From positions 1 to 64,000 of the forward strand of contig NZ_JADWYX010000034.1 in the NCBI RefSeq assembly GCF_016786355.1: a stretch of DNA of 64,000 nucleotides, in the 5' to 3' direction. The notes beneath the pieces are model-generated. The model ran no database searches and was not told the origin of the DNA. It saw only the letters and a list, made by a program, of their open reading frames with translations. Position 1 is the first letter of the stretch; each line of letters begins with the position of its first letter. The position numbers and the translations under genes are program-made. Shown piece after piece: positions 35,454 to 43,910 of the stretch. Origin of the DNA: Frankia sp. AgB1.9. Its GTDB lineage: Bacteria > Actinomycetota > Actinomycetes > Frankiales > Frankiaceae.

Positions 35454-35875
35454 ACTTCCTGCTCGACACCAACATCATCTCCGAGCTCCGCAAGCCCGCG
35501 AAACGTCGAGATGACCGATTCAACGCCTGGTCCGATTCCCTGTCGCCCTCGGACACCTATCTCTCCGTCATCACCCTGCTGGAGCTGCGGGCTGGCATCG
35601 AGAACAAGCGACGGCACGACGCCAGACAAGCCGCGGTCCTGGACTCGTGGCTCGATCAGAACGTCCTCCCGGCATATGTGGGGCGCCTGCTCGACGTCGA
35701 CCAAGCCGTCGCCGACTCGGCAGCACGTCTTCACGTGCCCGACCGGCGCCCGGCCCACGACGCACTCATCGCCGCCACCGCCCACGTCCACGGCCTTACG
35801 CTGGTCACCCGCAACGAGTCCGACTTCGCGCCGATGCAGGTCCCACTCGTCAACCCCTGGACCGACCGCCCATAG
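35450..35875 (+). CDS. vapC: VapC-type PIN ribonuclease toxin
   Basis: 141 residues from a GTG. The PIN-domain acids are all visible: D in FLLDTNIISELRK, E in SVITLLELRAGIE, D in RPAHDALIAATA and the last in TRNESDF. VapC toxins cleave RNA, often tRNA or rRNA, when the antitoxin is degraded. It follows the antitoxin directly, so the pair is probably functional, unlike most genes around it. A 44-base dispersed repeat begins 12 bases after the stop. Confidence 0.93.
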   Translation: MNFLLDTNIISELRKPAKRRDDRFNAWSDSLSPSDTYLSVITLLELRAGIENKRRHDARQAAVLDSWLDQNVLPAYVGRLLDVDQAVADSAARLHVPDRRPAHDALIAATAHVHGLTLVTRNESDFAPMQVPLVNPWTDRP

Positions 35876-35886
35876 GCAGAGACACC

Positions 35887-35930
35887 AAGCCGGGCGGCAC
35901 AGAACCTCGGCGCACGACCACGCGCGCTCG
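35887..35930 (+). repeat. 44-base dispersed intergenic repeat, copy 1
   Basis: Starts AAGCCGGGCGGCACAGA and ends GCGCGCTCG, right after the vapC stop. It matches 46996-47039 at 39 of 44 positions in the same orientation. Possibly a REP-like or transcription-ending element. Confidence 0.6.
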
Positions 35931-36087
35931 CGTCCTCAGAAACCGCGGTCGATCACAAAAAGGACCGCCTGAAGACCTTCCGACGGGTCAGGTTGACCGC
36001 TCGGATGCGCGACGTGATGCCCGAGACCAGCCACCCGCACGGATGCGGCAGCCCGTGTGTCGTGTGATCGTGGTCAGTTCCATGCGG

Positions 36088-36570
36088 TCATCCGACGTCC
36101 GATCCCCATCCGTCCAGCGGCGAGCCTGTGCGAGCGACGGCGGCGATGAGCTCAGGAGAGCCGGTGCTGTCGGCCCAGTCCCGCAGCGTCCGGACGGCTT
36201 GGGCGAATGCGGTCTGAAGGTCGACCAACGGGACCCGGACGTCCACACCGATGACGGGGTTGTCCTCGTCGTGGTCGTCGAGTCCCACGACCCGGACGAC
36301 CTGAACAGAGCCATCCTCCGCAGTATCAGGCAGTAGCTTGACGAAGTAGGAGCCATCGAAGAAGTAGAAGTCCCATTCCTCTTCCTCGCCCGAGCGGATG
36401 CTGTCGATGGCGGTGCCCATCGAACCGATGACCGAGAGCGGCTCGTCTGTCCAGCCATGACAGGGGAAGGCCGTGTTCCCCGCCTGGAGCCAGACTCTGC
36501 CGCCGACGAAGAGCGGCGAGATCCGGTCGAGCGTGAGGGAGTCACGGTCGACCATCATGCGAAGCGCCAC
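36088..36570 (-). CDS. hypothetical acidic protein
   Basis: 160 residues from a GTG (an ATG lies 12 bases in). No signal peptide or membrane helix. Composition is acidic, with a central strand-rich part (EEEEWDFYFFDGSYFVKLL, VQVVRVVGLDDHDEDN) and a helical end (LQTAFAQAVRTLRDWAD). Small acidic single-domain proteins like this are often immunity proteins of polymorphic toxins, but I cannot assign one and no toxin is adjacent. Coding character is good and the frame is intact. Confidence 0.65.
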   Translation of the reverse strand: MALRMMVDRDSLTLDRISPLFVGGRVWLQAGNTAFPCHGWTDEPLSVIGSMGTAIDSIRSGEEEEWDFYFFDGSYFVKLLPDTAEDGSVQVVRVVGLDDHDEDNPVIGVDVRVPLVDLQTAFAQAVRTLRDWADSTGSPELIAAVARTGSPLDGWGSDVG

Positions 36571-36946
36571 CGATCGACCCTTTCACGTCCCAACCCGATC
36601 AGCATGCGTGCCTGCTGCGGCGGCCGACGTCACGGTCAGGGACTGCCGACACCGAGCAGTCCAGCCCGGCGAACAGCCCGGATTCAGGACCCCCGCTCGT
36701 CCTGGTCGCCGTCGCCGGCCGCGACCTTGAGGATTTGACGGGCCTGCTGTGCCGTCAGCGCCTGGATTTCGTCGCGCTGCACCGACGGCGCGCGCCCGCC
36801 GCACCATTATCTCCGTCTACCCCTGCTCTGGATCAGCTGGCGTCGGCCGCGGCGGGCGCGGCATCGCCCCCGGTGGCGCCCGCGACAGCTGTTGTCTGGC
36901 CGGTTACCCATGGCGCCGTAGGCTGGCCAGATTCGCGACTGCCGGC
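36571..36946. other. stretch with integrase remnant only
   Basis: No complete gene. A short reverse-strand frame at 36684-36782 resembles a tyrosine integrase. The rest shows nothing I recognise. Confidence 0.4.
36684..36782 (-). pseudogene. tyrosine integrase fragment
   Basis: 32 residues, VQRDEIQALTAQQARQILK onward to a stop, match the linker that precedes the catalytic domain in actinophage-type integrases (pattern V.R.E.QALT..QAR..L). The catalytic domain and the N-terminus are gone. It supports an old insertion in this patchwork region. Confidence 0.45.
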
Positions 36947-37382
36947 TCACTGGTTGTCCATCTGCTGGACGACGCGGGCGGTCGCCGACGTGATCAGCGC
37001 GGCGTCCGTCTCGCGGTTCGCCGTGACGAAGATGAGCTGAGTCTCCACCCGGCCGGTGTCGACAAAGACGATGTGCAGATTGACCTCGACCATGACCCCT
37101 TGGCTCTCGCTACGGCCGGTGTAGGCCACATGTCACAGTCGTGCCGTGTGTCGGCTGCCCGAGGCAGCCGGTCAGGCGCTGATCCCGCAGCTCCTTGACG
37201 TGACCGGCGCGTTGCTCAGGGGTCACGATCTCCACTTGCGAATTGACGCTGGTGACGGCCTGGCCTGACTGCTGGATCAGACGAGGCCCGCTTGCGACGG
37301 CCGACGGAGTGCCGACGGTATTGCCCATGCAGGAATCGATCTTCAGGAAGAGGGACGCGTTCGGGCCCGTCGGATCGACCAC
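36947..37382 (-). pseudogene. secreted sensor-domain-like protein, frameshifted remnant
   Basis: The first frame gives SLFLKIDSCMGNTVGTPSA, SVNSQVEIVTPEQR and LRDQRLTGCLGQ. Near 37131 one base is missing, and the sequence continues in another frame as VAYTGRSESQGVMVEVNLHI and ETQLIFVTANRETDA to 36947. The two cysteines and strand pattern resemble exported PknH-sensor-like or lipoprotein domains. The signal peptide is missing, so the gene is broken at both levels. Confidence 0.5.
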
Positions 37383-37424
37383 TCGAGCGCCAGCTCCCGC
37401 TCGTCATCCCTGCCTGACCCCGGC

Positions 37425-37795
37425 ATGCGTTTCCTGCTCGACAACAACCTGTCCGACAGCCTGGCCGAAGGTCTACGCCAAGCTGGCCACGATGTCCTGC
37501 ATGTACGAGACGTCGCCCTCGGCGCAACGGACGACAACACCGTTCTCTCCTTGCGCGAGAAGAAGACCGGACTCCGATCTCCGCTGACACCGACTTCGGC
37601 GGCATCTTGGCGCAGAGCGGCGCGGGCGGCCCGTCAGTCATCCTGTTCCGTCGTGACGGGGGACGACGTCCCGCGGAACAGCTGCGCCTCCTGCTGGCCA
37701 ACCTCGACCAACTCGCCGATGCGCTCAAGATCGGGAGCATGGTTGTACTCACCGACCGTCTGGTTCGCATCCGGCAGCGGCCGCTGATCCCCTGA
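37425..37795 (+). pseudogene. DUF5615 (PIN-like) toxin, frameshifted
   Basis: Starts as MRFLLDNNLSDSLAEGLRQA and VLHVRDVALGATDD, the N-terminus of DUF5615 PIN-like nucleases with the paired acids. Near 37552 one base is missing (TTGCGCG where TTGGCGCG is expected), and the rest (PISADTDFGGILAQ, PSVILFRRDGGRRP, LVRIRQRPLIP) lies in the next frame. No DUF433 antitoxin gene precedes it. It is an inactivated orphan toxin unless the base loss is a sequencing error. Confidence 0.75.
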
Positions 37796-37860
37796 CGTGA
37801 CAGCCAAACCGACAGCCGAGCAGGGCTGCCGATACGTGGAGAAACCACCCGGCGCTGAGG

Positions 37861-38721
37861 TCAGAGCGTGGCGTAGCGGATCGTCTTGGCCTCGAACAGC
37901 AGCGGATCCAGCGGGGTGCGGCCGAGGACACCTCCGGTGCCTGTGTTCCACAGCGAGAGAACCTCGATCTGGGAGATGTTCGCGGGGTTCGGCGTGGCGA
38001 CGACGACGACGTGATCGATGTTCGCGGCGGTCGACTGAATCATGATGATGTTCCCGCGAGGTATCTGGTTGGGCACGTTGAAACCAGACTGGGCATGCCT
38101 GTTGATCTGCTGTACGCCGTGGGTCGTGAACAGCGTGAACACACCGTTGAGCAGGTTGCCGGCGTAGGCCGTTTGCAGCTGAGCGACGGTGTAGATCTGG
38201 ACGCTCGCGGCCGCGAGCAGCACGACCTCCCAGCAGATCATCCTGGTGTTGGCGCCTGGTGGGTTGGCGAGCGGGCCGGGATTGCCGAGCCAGGTGCGGA
38301 AGTCGCTCACCACGCCGAGCTTGCTCTGCGCGTTCTGTTCGGGCTCGCCCTGCCAGGTGAAGTTTCCCTGGCGCTGGTCGAGCCAGGCGACGAGGTGTTC
38401 GGCCGGGGTCTGTGGGGCGGGCGGGGCTGGCCGCGCCGTGTGTGCCAGCCCGAGCGCGCCCTCGGCGGTGCCCACCGCGGCCGCGACGACGGCCGGCGTG
38501 ATCCGCGGATTCTGGTTGATTGCCGCGATCGCCCTCGTGATGAAGGCTTCCGACACGGCGGGGTTGTTGTGTTGGTGCTGCGGATACCGCGCTGCGAACT
38601 CTTCCAGGAAGAAACGCGTGTGGAGACGATCGAGGGTCTTCTGCCGATCCCGCACGTCAATCAGGGGGAGCGCGACTCCCTCCAGAAGAAGGCTGATCAT
38701 CTCGTTGACGTTGATGGGCAC
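37861..38721 (-). CDS. protein with papain-like Cys-His pair, unknown
   Basis: 286 residues from a GTG after GGAGGTCGGAA. No signal peptide. The N-terminal 90 residues are helical (EEFAARYPQHQHNNPAVSEA), then a Pro/Ala linker. The C-terminal half has RMICWEVVLLAA (C163), IDHVVVVATPNP (H237) and EVLSLWNTG (N259) in an order and spacing suggestive of a papain-fold cysteine peptidase, transglutaminase or deamidase. I know no exact family; toxin-like effectors have this pattern. The catalytic assignment is inference. It is preceded by an extreme C/G homopolymer tract. Confidence 0.65.
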   Translation of the reverse strand: MPINVNEMISLLLEGVALPLIDVRDRQKTLDRLHTRFFLEEFAARYPQHQHNNPAVSEAFITRAIAAINQNPRITPAVVAAAVGTAEGALGLAHTARPAPPAPQTPAEHLVAWLDQRQGNFTWQGEPEQNAQSKLGVVSDFRTWLGNPGPLANPPGANTRMICWEVVLLAAASVQIYTVAQLQTAYAGNLLNGVFTLFTTHGVQQINRHAQSGFNVPNQIPRGNIIMIQSTAANIDHVVVVATPNPANISQIEVLSLWNTGTGGVLGRTPLDPLLFEAKTIRYATL

Positions 38722-39227
38722 TTCCGACCTCCGTCATCTGACGCTCTGGGAGGTCGCGCACGCGGGCACGCCATGGCTGCGATCGTCCCCGGGCCGTGCG
38801 CCGCGCGGGCGGGGGCCGCCCCGCCCGCCCCCGGCCCCGGGCCCCGCCCCCCCCCCCCCCCCGCCGGGGGCGGGGGGCCCCCCCCCCCCCCACGACCGGG
38901 AACCTGCGCCGATCCCCCTGATCAACATGGCGACCCTCTGGGCGGTAGAGGCGAACCCGCTGCCACCGCCTGCCAGATCGCCGTCGGCGACGATAGCAGC
39001 GTTCACGGACCTGTCGGCGAGGAACGGGAACGCCGACGGCCGAACCCCACCACCGGCTCGCGCGAGCATTCATCGAACTCGCCCTCTGAGCGCCGCGGGC
39101 TCGGGCGCGTGTGAGACCTAGCCGAGAGGGTGGCCTGGCTGAAGCTGGGCTGTGCCCTCAGCGGGCCTGATAGGTCCCTTGAACGCCGGGAGGCTGGGCC
39201 CCGCTGAGGGCTTCGGCGGGTGGGATA
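38722..39227. other. intergenic stretch with homopolymer tract
   Basis: No supported gene. It contains the C/G runs at 38847-38891. Reverse-strand residues such as AAIVADGDLAGGGSGFA near 38950-39010 could be a small gene remnant, but nothing is recognisable. Confidence 0.4.
38847..38891. repeat. extreme C- and G-run tract
   Basis: A run of 16 C, then short G runs (5 and 6), then 14 C. It is unlike anything else in the window. The complementary strand could form G-quadruplexes; equally, it may be a poorly sequenced or assembled spot. Confidence 0.6.
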
Positions 39228-39883
39228 GTGCCAACGAGGACCCGAGCGGTGACGGGAGCGGGGCTGGTGGCCGACTACACGATCGCGAACCCGACGGATT
39301 GGGCGGCGCTTCGGCCAGAGGTGATCGTGGACCCGCTCATCTATCGGCTCGGCGAGCTCTTCCTCCAGGGCGGGCAGGGGGATTGGATCTGGGAACACGT
39401 GTCCCGGGACCTCGGCGGGCTCGTCTCGTTCTTCGACCTCCTCGTGTTGCACGACCGCCTGCCTGCGTTCAACTACGCGGTGACCTTTCCCGGTGGCTTC
39501 GACAGCGGAGACCCGGTGTTCGATGTGGTGAACCGGCGGGTCCCGATCATCGACCAGGTCGAGGTCACCTTCGCGGCGTACACGGCCTCGAAGTCAGCCG
39601 CGCTCGACGTTCTGCGGGAGCGGACGGATCACGGGAATGGCGAGCTTCTCCCATCGCCGGACTATTCGGACCGCTCGGCGCCGCGCTGGGAGCGCTGGCG
39701 GGCTTCGGAGCCGAGGAGATCCTCCGCCAGGTAGGCGAACGGATCTGGGGCCTCGTCTTCGCCCAGTTGCCCTTTGTCAGCTCCCGAAAGCTGCTTACCC
39801 GTGCCGTCCGCGCGGACTGGGAAACGCATGCCACCCTCGACCGCACCCTGCGCACAGTCTGGGAGACCCCAGCGGGGTCCTGA
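39228..39883 (+). pseudogene. hypothetical protein, single frameshift
   Basis: First frame, roughly 39249-39630: VADYTIANPTDWAALRPEV, LYRLGELFLQ-like IYRLGELFLQGGQGDWIWEH, FNYAVTFPGGFDSGDPVFD. Near 39630 the frame shifts to ASPIAGLFGPLGAALGALAG and SSRKLLTRAVRADWETHAT, ending at 39883. The two halves read as one protein with a glycine-rich hydrophobic helix near the C-terminus. The shift fits loss of one base. Family unknown; function cannot be guessed. Confidence 0.55.
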
Positions 39884-39969
39884 TGCGTCCAGGTCGTGGT
39901 TGGACGTCGCCCGACGCCGCCGGTCGTCGCCGAGGCCGCGAGGTGTGACCGCGCCGGTTCAAGCGCCGT

Positions 39970-40617
39970 TCAGTCGATGTCCGGGGCGGGATTCGTGTCT
40001 TTTCCTGCGGCCCCGAGGGTCGGGTGGGCGTTCATTCCGTTCTCGAGTACTTCGAGGCCCTCGGAGATCGCGCGCGACAGGTCGCCGCCGTTTAGGAACC
40101 AGTTCGTCTGGGCCGCCTGGATGACGCCGCCCGCCGCTCCGGCCAGAATCGTGGGGAGCAGAGCGTCGGCGGGCAAGTCCAGCCGGGAGCGGAGGAAGTC
40201 CGCAACCACCCGGTGCGTGTTGAGCTGGATCCCGCCGAGCACTCCGCGCACGAGAGATGGAGTGGCCGCGATGACCGCTATCCAGCGCCTGAGCAGGTCG
40301 GCGTCCTGGGCGCGGAACTCTTCCGTCAGCGCGACGCGCAACGAGCGCAGCGGGGGCTCGTCGGCGGGACGGGCCGCGAGCCGGGCCTGGAGCGACTTGC
40401 TGCGCCGCTCGATGCTCAGCTGCAGGACGTCTTCCTTCGACGGGAAGTAGCGATAGAAGGTCCGAACCGAGATCCGCGCCCCCACGGCGATCTCTTCGAC
40501 CGTAGTCTCGTGGAACCCGCGTTGCTCGAAGAGTCTGAGCGCGACGTCCTCCAGCTCGGAACTCATCATCTCGGAGCGTTTCTCGCTCAGCCGCAGCGCG
40601 AGCGAATCGGATGCCAC
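39970..40617 (-). CDS. TetR-family transcriptional regulator
   Basis: 215 residues from a GTG. The N-terminal HTH is typical: ALRLFEQRGFHETTVEEIAV and RISVRTFYRYFPSKEDVL. The C-terminal ligand domain has LRRWIAVIAATPSLVRG and the final dimerisation helices. It lies downstream of the secreted hydrolase gene on the same strand, separated by a strong terminator hairpin, and so probably has its own promoter. Regulation of the hydrolase is possible but not shown. Confidence 0.9.
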   Translation of the reverse strand: MASDSLALRLSEKRSEMMSSELEDVALRLFEQRGFHETTVEEIAVGARISVRTFYRYFPSKEDVLQLSIERRSKSLQARLAARPADEPPLRSLRVALTEEFRAQDADLLRRWIAVIAATPSLVRGVLGGIQLNTHRVVADFLRSRLDLPADALLPTILAGAAGGVIQAAQTNWFLNGGDLSRAISEGLEVLENGMNAHPTLGAAGKDTNPAPDID

Positions 40618-40796
40618 CGCCTGCCTCCCGTCACCTCCCGCGCATGGCTCGCCGCGTGCTCGCGAGCCGCGACGGCGCCGGAAGCCGGTCCAAGTTACCT
40701 GACAGGGGAGACCAGCCGACGCGCTCCTCGATTGATCACGCGGACGGGTCGCCGGCTGTCAGGGTCGGGTGGCCATGCACGTCGGCAGCGGGAGGA

Positions 40797-40838
40797 CGTG
40801 CTGGAGCGGGACGCGCCGACGCGCCCGGCTCCAGCACG
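40797..40838 (-). terminator. strong stem-loop after the hydrolase gene
   Basis: CGTGCTGGAGC pairs with GCTCCAGCACG (11 perfect pairs), and the inner part (GGG-A-CGCG / CGCG-CCC-G) extends it with one bulge each side, loop CCGA. It begins about 10 bases after the hydrolase stop codon. Confidence 0.7.
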
Positions 40839-40847
40839 TTCCGCCTC

Positions 40848-42350
40848 CTACCCTCCGATCCGCGAACGCGCCGCGGCGTTCACCAGCTCCGCCGCGTCAG
40901 CGGGGCGCAGGTAGCCGTGGGCAACGCCGGACACCGCCGCCTTGCTCCACTGCGCGACGAAGGCGCCGTGGTTCTTGTAGAGGCCAGCGATCTGGTCGGC
41001 ACTGAATGGCACGGTCGTTCCGAACAGAATGCAGGTCGCGGGAGAGTTCCCGATCCCGCCGAGCGCCGCGATGGGCGCGTCGACCTGCGGGGACCGCACG
41101 CCACCGAGCGTGTTGCCGTTGACGTCCTTGGCGAATACCACCGGCGACGCGCTCGTTGTCTGCAAGGGTTGCCCGCGCGGCGGTTCCACCCGGTTCGTTA
41201 CCCACTGGTTCAACCAGTAGACGGCCGCGTCGAGCACCCAGTGCGCTCCACCGGTGTTGACCGCCAGGTCGCACACGCCGGCCGACGTGTTGGTCGGCGG
41301 GTTCTGCATGGCGGCGAGGCTCTGAACCGCGCCCTGCCCGTCACCGGTGTCGGCGGGTCCGATCTGCAGCCCGTAGTCGTCGAAGTGCGCCGTGCCCGTG
41401 ACCTCCCACGTGCGGAACCGTTTCGTGTCAGGCTGGCGCGCGGCGAGGTTGCTGAAAACGACGTCCGTCTCGGTCTGGAAGACGAAGACGGGGACGGTGA
41501 GGTCGTCGCGGATCAGGGCCGTCGCGGGCGCGGGCACGATGGGTGTCGCGGCGGGCGGGGCCACCTGCGAGAGGGCTGAACCGGTGGCGGCGCGGCTGTG
41601 CACGAGGAACCCGTCGTAGACCCGCGCGAGCGGGTGTACCGCGTCGATGTAGGTGATCAGTCGGGCCGCCGACTGTGACTCGCCGGCGGCGATCAGCTCG
41701 CGCGGCTTCAGACCGCCCAGCATCTGCGCGGAGTTGTCGCGGACCGCCCGGCCGGCCTGCGAATAGATGTCGTACGAGTAGCTGTCACCGGGATGGGACA
41801 GCGGCGCGTAGCGCACGGGGTTCCCCGGCAGCAGCGTCGGGTTGCCGCCCTTGGCGGTGTTGACGCCGATCCACTGCGCCGTGACACCAACCCAGGCGAA
41901 ACCTTCCCGGACCAGCTCGTTGTGAGTCATCGTCCAGTCCGGCGCGGCGTCGACGCCGCCACTGACGTTGAGCCACTCGACGATGACGGTGCCGTTGAAT
42001 TTCTTGGGGTCGATGGGCCGCCGGACGACCGCTCGGGTCGTATAAGGCGCGGTTCCGTTCGGCGTCACCGACCATTTGCCGTCGCTGGTCAGCGGGTTGG
42101 CGGATGTGTAGCTGCTCGCGTTGCCGGAGAGGAAGAACTCCGACTCCCGGTAGCCGATGGTGGCCAGGTCGAAGTTTGTCGAGAACATGAACTCGGACGG
42201 AGTGCCCCCCGCGACCGGGCCGCTCACGGTCGGGCTCGGCCCTGCGGCTGACGCCGCGGCCGTGCCGAACAAGGCGACCGGCACCACGGCGAGCGCCGTC
42301 GCCAACGAAGTGAGAATCACTGATAAGACGACCCGACGACGTTTCCTCAT
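40848..42350 (-). CDS. secreted alpha/beta-hydrolase (Abhydrolase_10-type)
   Basis: About 500 residues. A signal peptide (VVLSVILTSLATALAVVPVAL) follows RKRRR. The mature domain matches the large alpha/beta-hydrolase family with motifs NGTVIVEWLNVSGG, nucleophile elbow AAGESQSAARL, Asp in VFQTETDVVF and His in VTGTAHFDDYGL. The substrate is unknown; secreted esterases acting on lipids or plant polymers are plausible. I chose the ATG with AAGGAG nine bases upstream; an in-frame extension to 42401 was rejected. Confidence 0.87.
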   Translation of the reverse strand: MRKRRRVVLSVILTSLATALAVVPVALFGTAAASAAGPSPTVSGPVAGGTPSEFMFSTNFDLATIGYRESEFFLSGNASSYTSANPLTSDGKWSVTPNGTAPYTTRAVVRRPIDPKKFNGTVIVEWLNVSGGVDAAPDWTMTHNELVREGFAWVGVTAQWIGVNTAKGGNPTLLPGNPVRYAPLSHPGDSYSYDIYSQAGRAVRDNSAQMLGGLKPRELIAAGESQSAARLITYIDAVHPLARVYDGFLVHSRAATGSALSQVAPPAATPIVPAPATALIRDDLTVPVFVFQTETDVVFSNLAARQPDTKRFRTWEVTGTAHFDDYGLQIGPADTGDGQGAVQSLAAMQNPPTNTSAGVCDLAVNTGGAHWVLDAAVYWLNQWVTNRVEPPRGQPLQTTSASPVVFAKDVNGNTLGGVRSPQVDAPIAALGGIGNSPATCILFGTTVPFSADQIAGLYKNHGAFVAQWSKAAVSGVAHGYLRPADAAELVNAAARSRIGG

Positions 42351-42952
42351 CCGACCGCGCTCCTTGGTTGTGCTGCATGTACCGAGAGCGGCGACGACCA
42401 ACGCGGGATGGCCGGTGCTGCCGTTGCCACTCGCGAACGAAACGTGGATGAAACGGAACCGTAAGATGTCACGCCGCGACTGTCAAGACATGACATGAGT
42501 GGCACGTCGTGCCATCCAATGTCGCGCGGGGCGACAGCGAGACCCGGTTGCGGAACGGCTGACACGCTCGGCATCAAGCCCGAGATCGTCATCGTCAACG
42601 GCAGCGGCAGCGGCGCAAAGCCTCGGCCACCCCATCGCTGCCACCGGTGCCCGCATGTCGTCACCATGACCGGCGAACTATGCCGCCGCGGCGCCACCCA
42701 CGGCTGTGTCTCGATGTGCGCCAGCGGCGGCACGGCCACAGAAATGATCATCGAGGTGATCTGAAACGATCACGTCGGCACGGATGCAGCATCACGCCGG
42801 TCACACGGCGCGCTACCGGCAAGTCGCAGCGGCTACTGTGCGGTGGCGCTCTACCGCCACGATGTGCGGCTGGACGAGGGCGCCTCAATCCATTAACCCA
42901 CCGGTAGGTATAGAGCACGGCAGCGCAACGCCTCACCCAGGGAGCCATCCCC
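42351..42952. other. intergenic stretch with thiolase remnant
   Basis: No intact gene. It holds the promoter side of the secreted hydrolase and a broken thiolase C-terminus at about 42561-42764. The last 180 bases before panD show nothing recognisable beyond AT-poor leader sequence. Confidence 0.45.
42561..42764 (+). pseudogene. C-terminal fragment of thiolase
   Basis: TLGIKPEIVIVNGSG, then in the next frame QSLGHPIAATGARM, then back to VVTMTGELCRRGATHG and SMCASGGTATEMIIEVI at 42764. This is the thiolase end with the GHP active-site His and the final CxxGG (here SMCASGG). Two small shifts and no N-terminus make it a relic of an acetyl-CoA acyltransferase gene. Confidence 0.6.
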
Positions 42953-43399
42953 GTGTACCGAACCTTGCTGTCAAGCAAGATCCATCGCGCCACGGTCACC
43001 CACGCGGACCTGCACTACGTCGGTTCAATCTCGATCGACGAGGAACTAATGATCGCGGCGGACCTGGTCGAAGGCGAACAGGTCCAGGTCGTCGACATCA
43101 ACAACGGCGCTCGCCTGACCACCTACGCCATCGCGGCCACCCTCGGATCGGGTGTCGTCGGCATGAACGGCGCGGCCGCCCGCCTCGTCGCCCCGGGCGA
43201 CCTGGTAATCATCATGGCGTTTCGCCAGGTCGACGAGCGCGAGGTCCGCACGTTCCATCCGCGGGTCGTACACGTGGACACCCGCAACCGCGTCGTCGAC
43301 CTTGGCACCGACCCGTCGGCCCCCGCGCCCGGTGCCCATGACCAACTCTCCGGCGCCCTCGCCACACCGGGCTGGGGCCTCGGTCCCGCGGGCTCCTGA
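42953..43399 (+). CDS. panD: aspartate 1-decarboxylase
   Basis: 148 residues from a GTG. It makes beta-alanine from aspartate for pantothenate and Co[21 protein letters not shown] is the family start, and the self-cleavage site is YVGSISID (G24-S25), which yields the pyruvoyl cofactor; later [26 protein letters not shown] complete the fold. The tail after DPSAPAPG is longer than in E. coli, as usual in actinobacteria. It stands alone, without panC or panB nearby. Confidence 0.95.
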   Translation: MYRTLLSSKIHRATVTHADLHYVGSISIDEELMIAADLVEGEQVQVVDINNGARLTTYAIAATLGSGVVGMNGAAARLVAPGDLVIIMAFRQVDEREVRTFHPRVVHVDTRNRVVDLGTDPSAPAPGAHDQLSGALATPGWGLGPAGS

Positions 43400-43578
43400 G
43401 CCAATGTTGCGCATGCCTCACTAGTCCGTCTGTCGGCCTCCGGGCCACGGCCGGCCGCTATATCGGCGGGCCGGGTCCGCTACGCGCCGGGCGCGGCCCT
43501 GTTCCGCCTCCTGCTGGCCTGCCTGCTGCTGGGAAATGCCGACCACACAGGGTGACGCGTGGCTGGCGTCTGCGGCTG

Positions 43579-43832
43579 TTACGCCGGTGGTGTGGCGTCG
43601 CCGGGTTGTCCGCGTAGTTCGGTGAGGTTGGCCTCGCTGTCTCGGATCAGGTCGTGGGCTGGTCCGAGGACACGGGTGGCATCGGTGATGAGGGCCTGCC
43701 AGAGTTCGATGGCGCGGGCGGTGTCGCCGGTTTCGGCGGTCCAGAGCGCGATCTCGAAGCGGCCTCGACTGCGAACCACCTGGTTAGCGTGACCAGCCGC
43801 GACGCCAGGACCGTCAACGAATGTGACGCCAA
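43579..43832 (-). pseudogene. TPR protein C-terminal fragment, frameshifted
   Basis: One frame gives LTVLASRLVTLTRWF. The next gives GRFEIALWTAETGDTARA and LGPAHDLIRDSEANLTELR, with the H/D-x-x-T/I pattern of kinesin-light-chain-type repeats common in this kind of actinomycete. The change of frame falls near 43775. The N-terminal part is absent. Confidence 0.5.
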
Positions 43833-43910
43833 CCCCCTTGCGACACGGGCGGTATTGCAGCCGAAAAAATCTTGCAGACGACTGGCCTGGTCAGAGCGGC
43901 CGCTTTCCGT

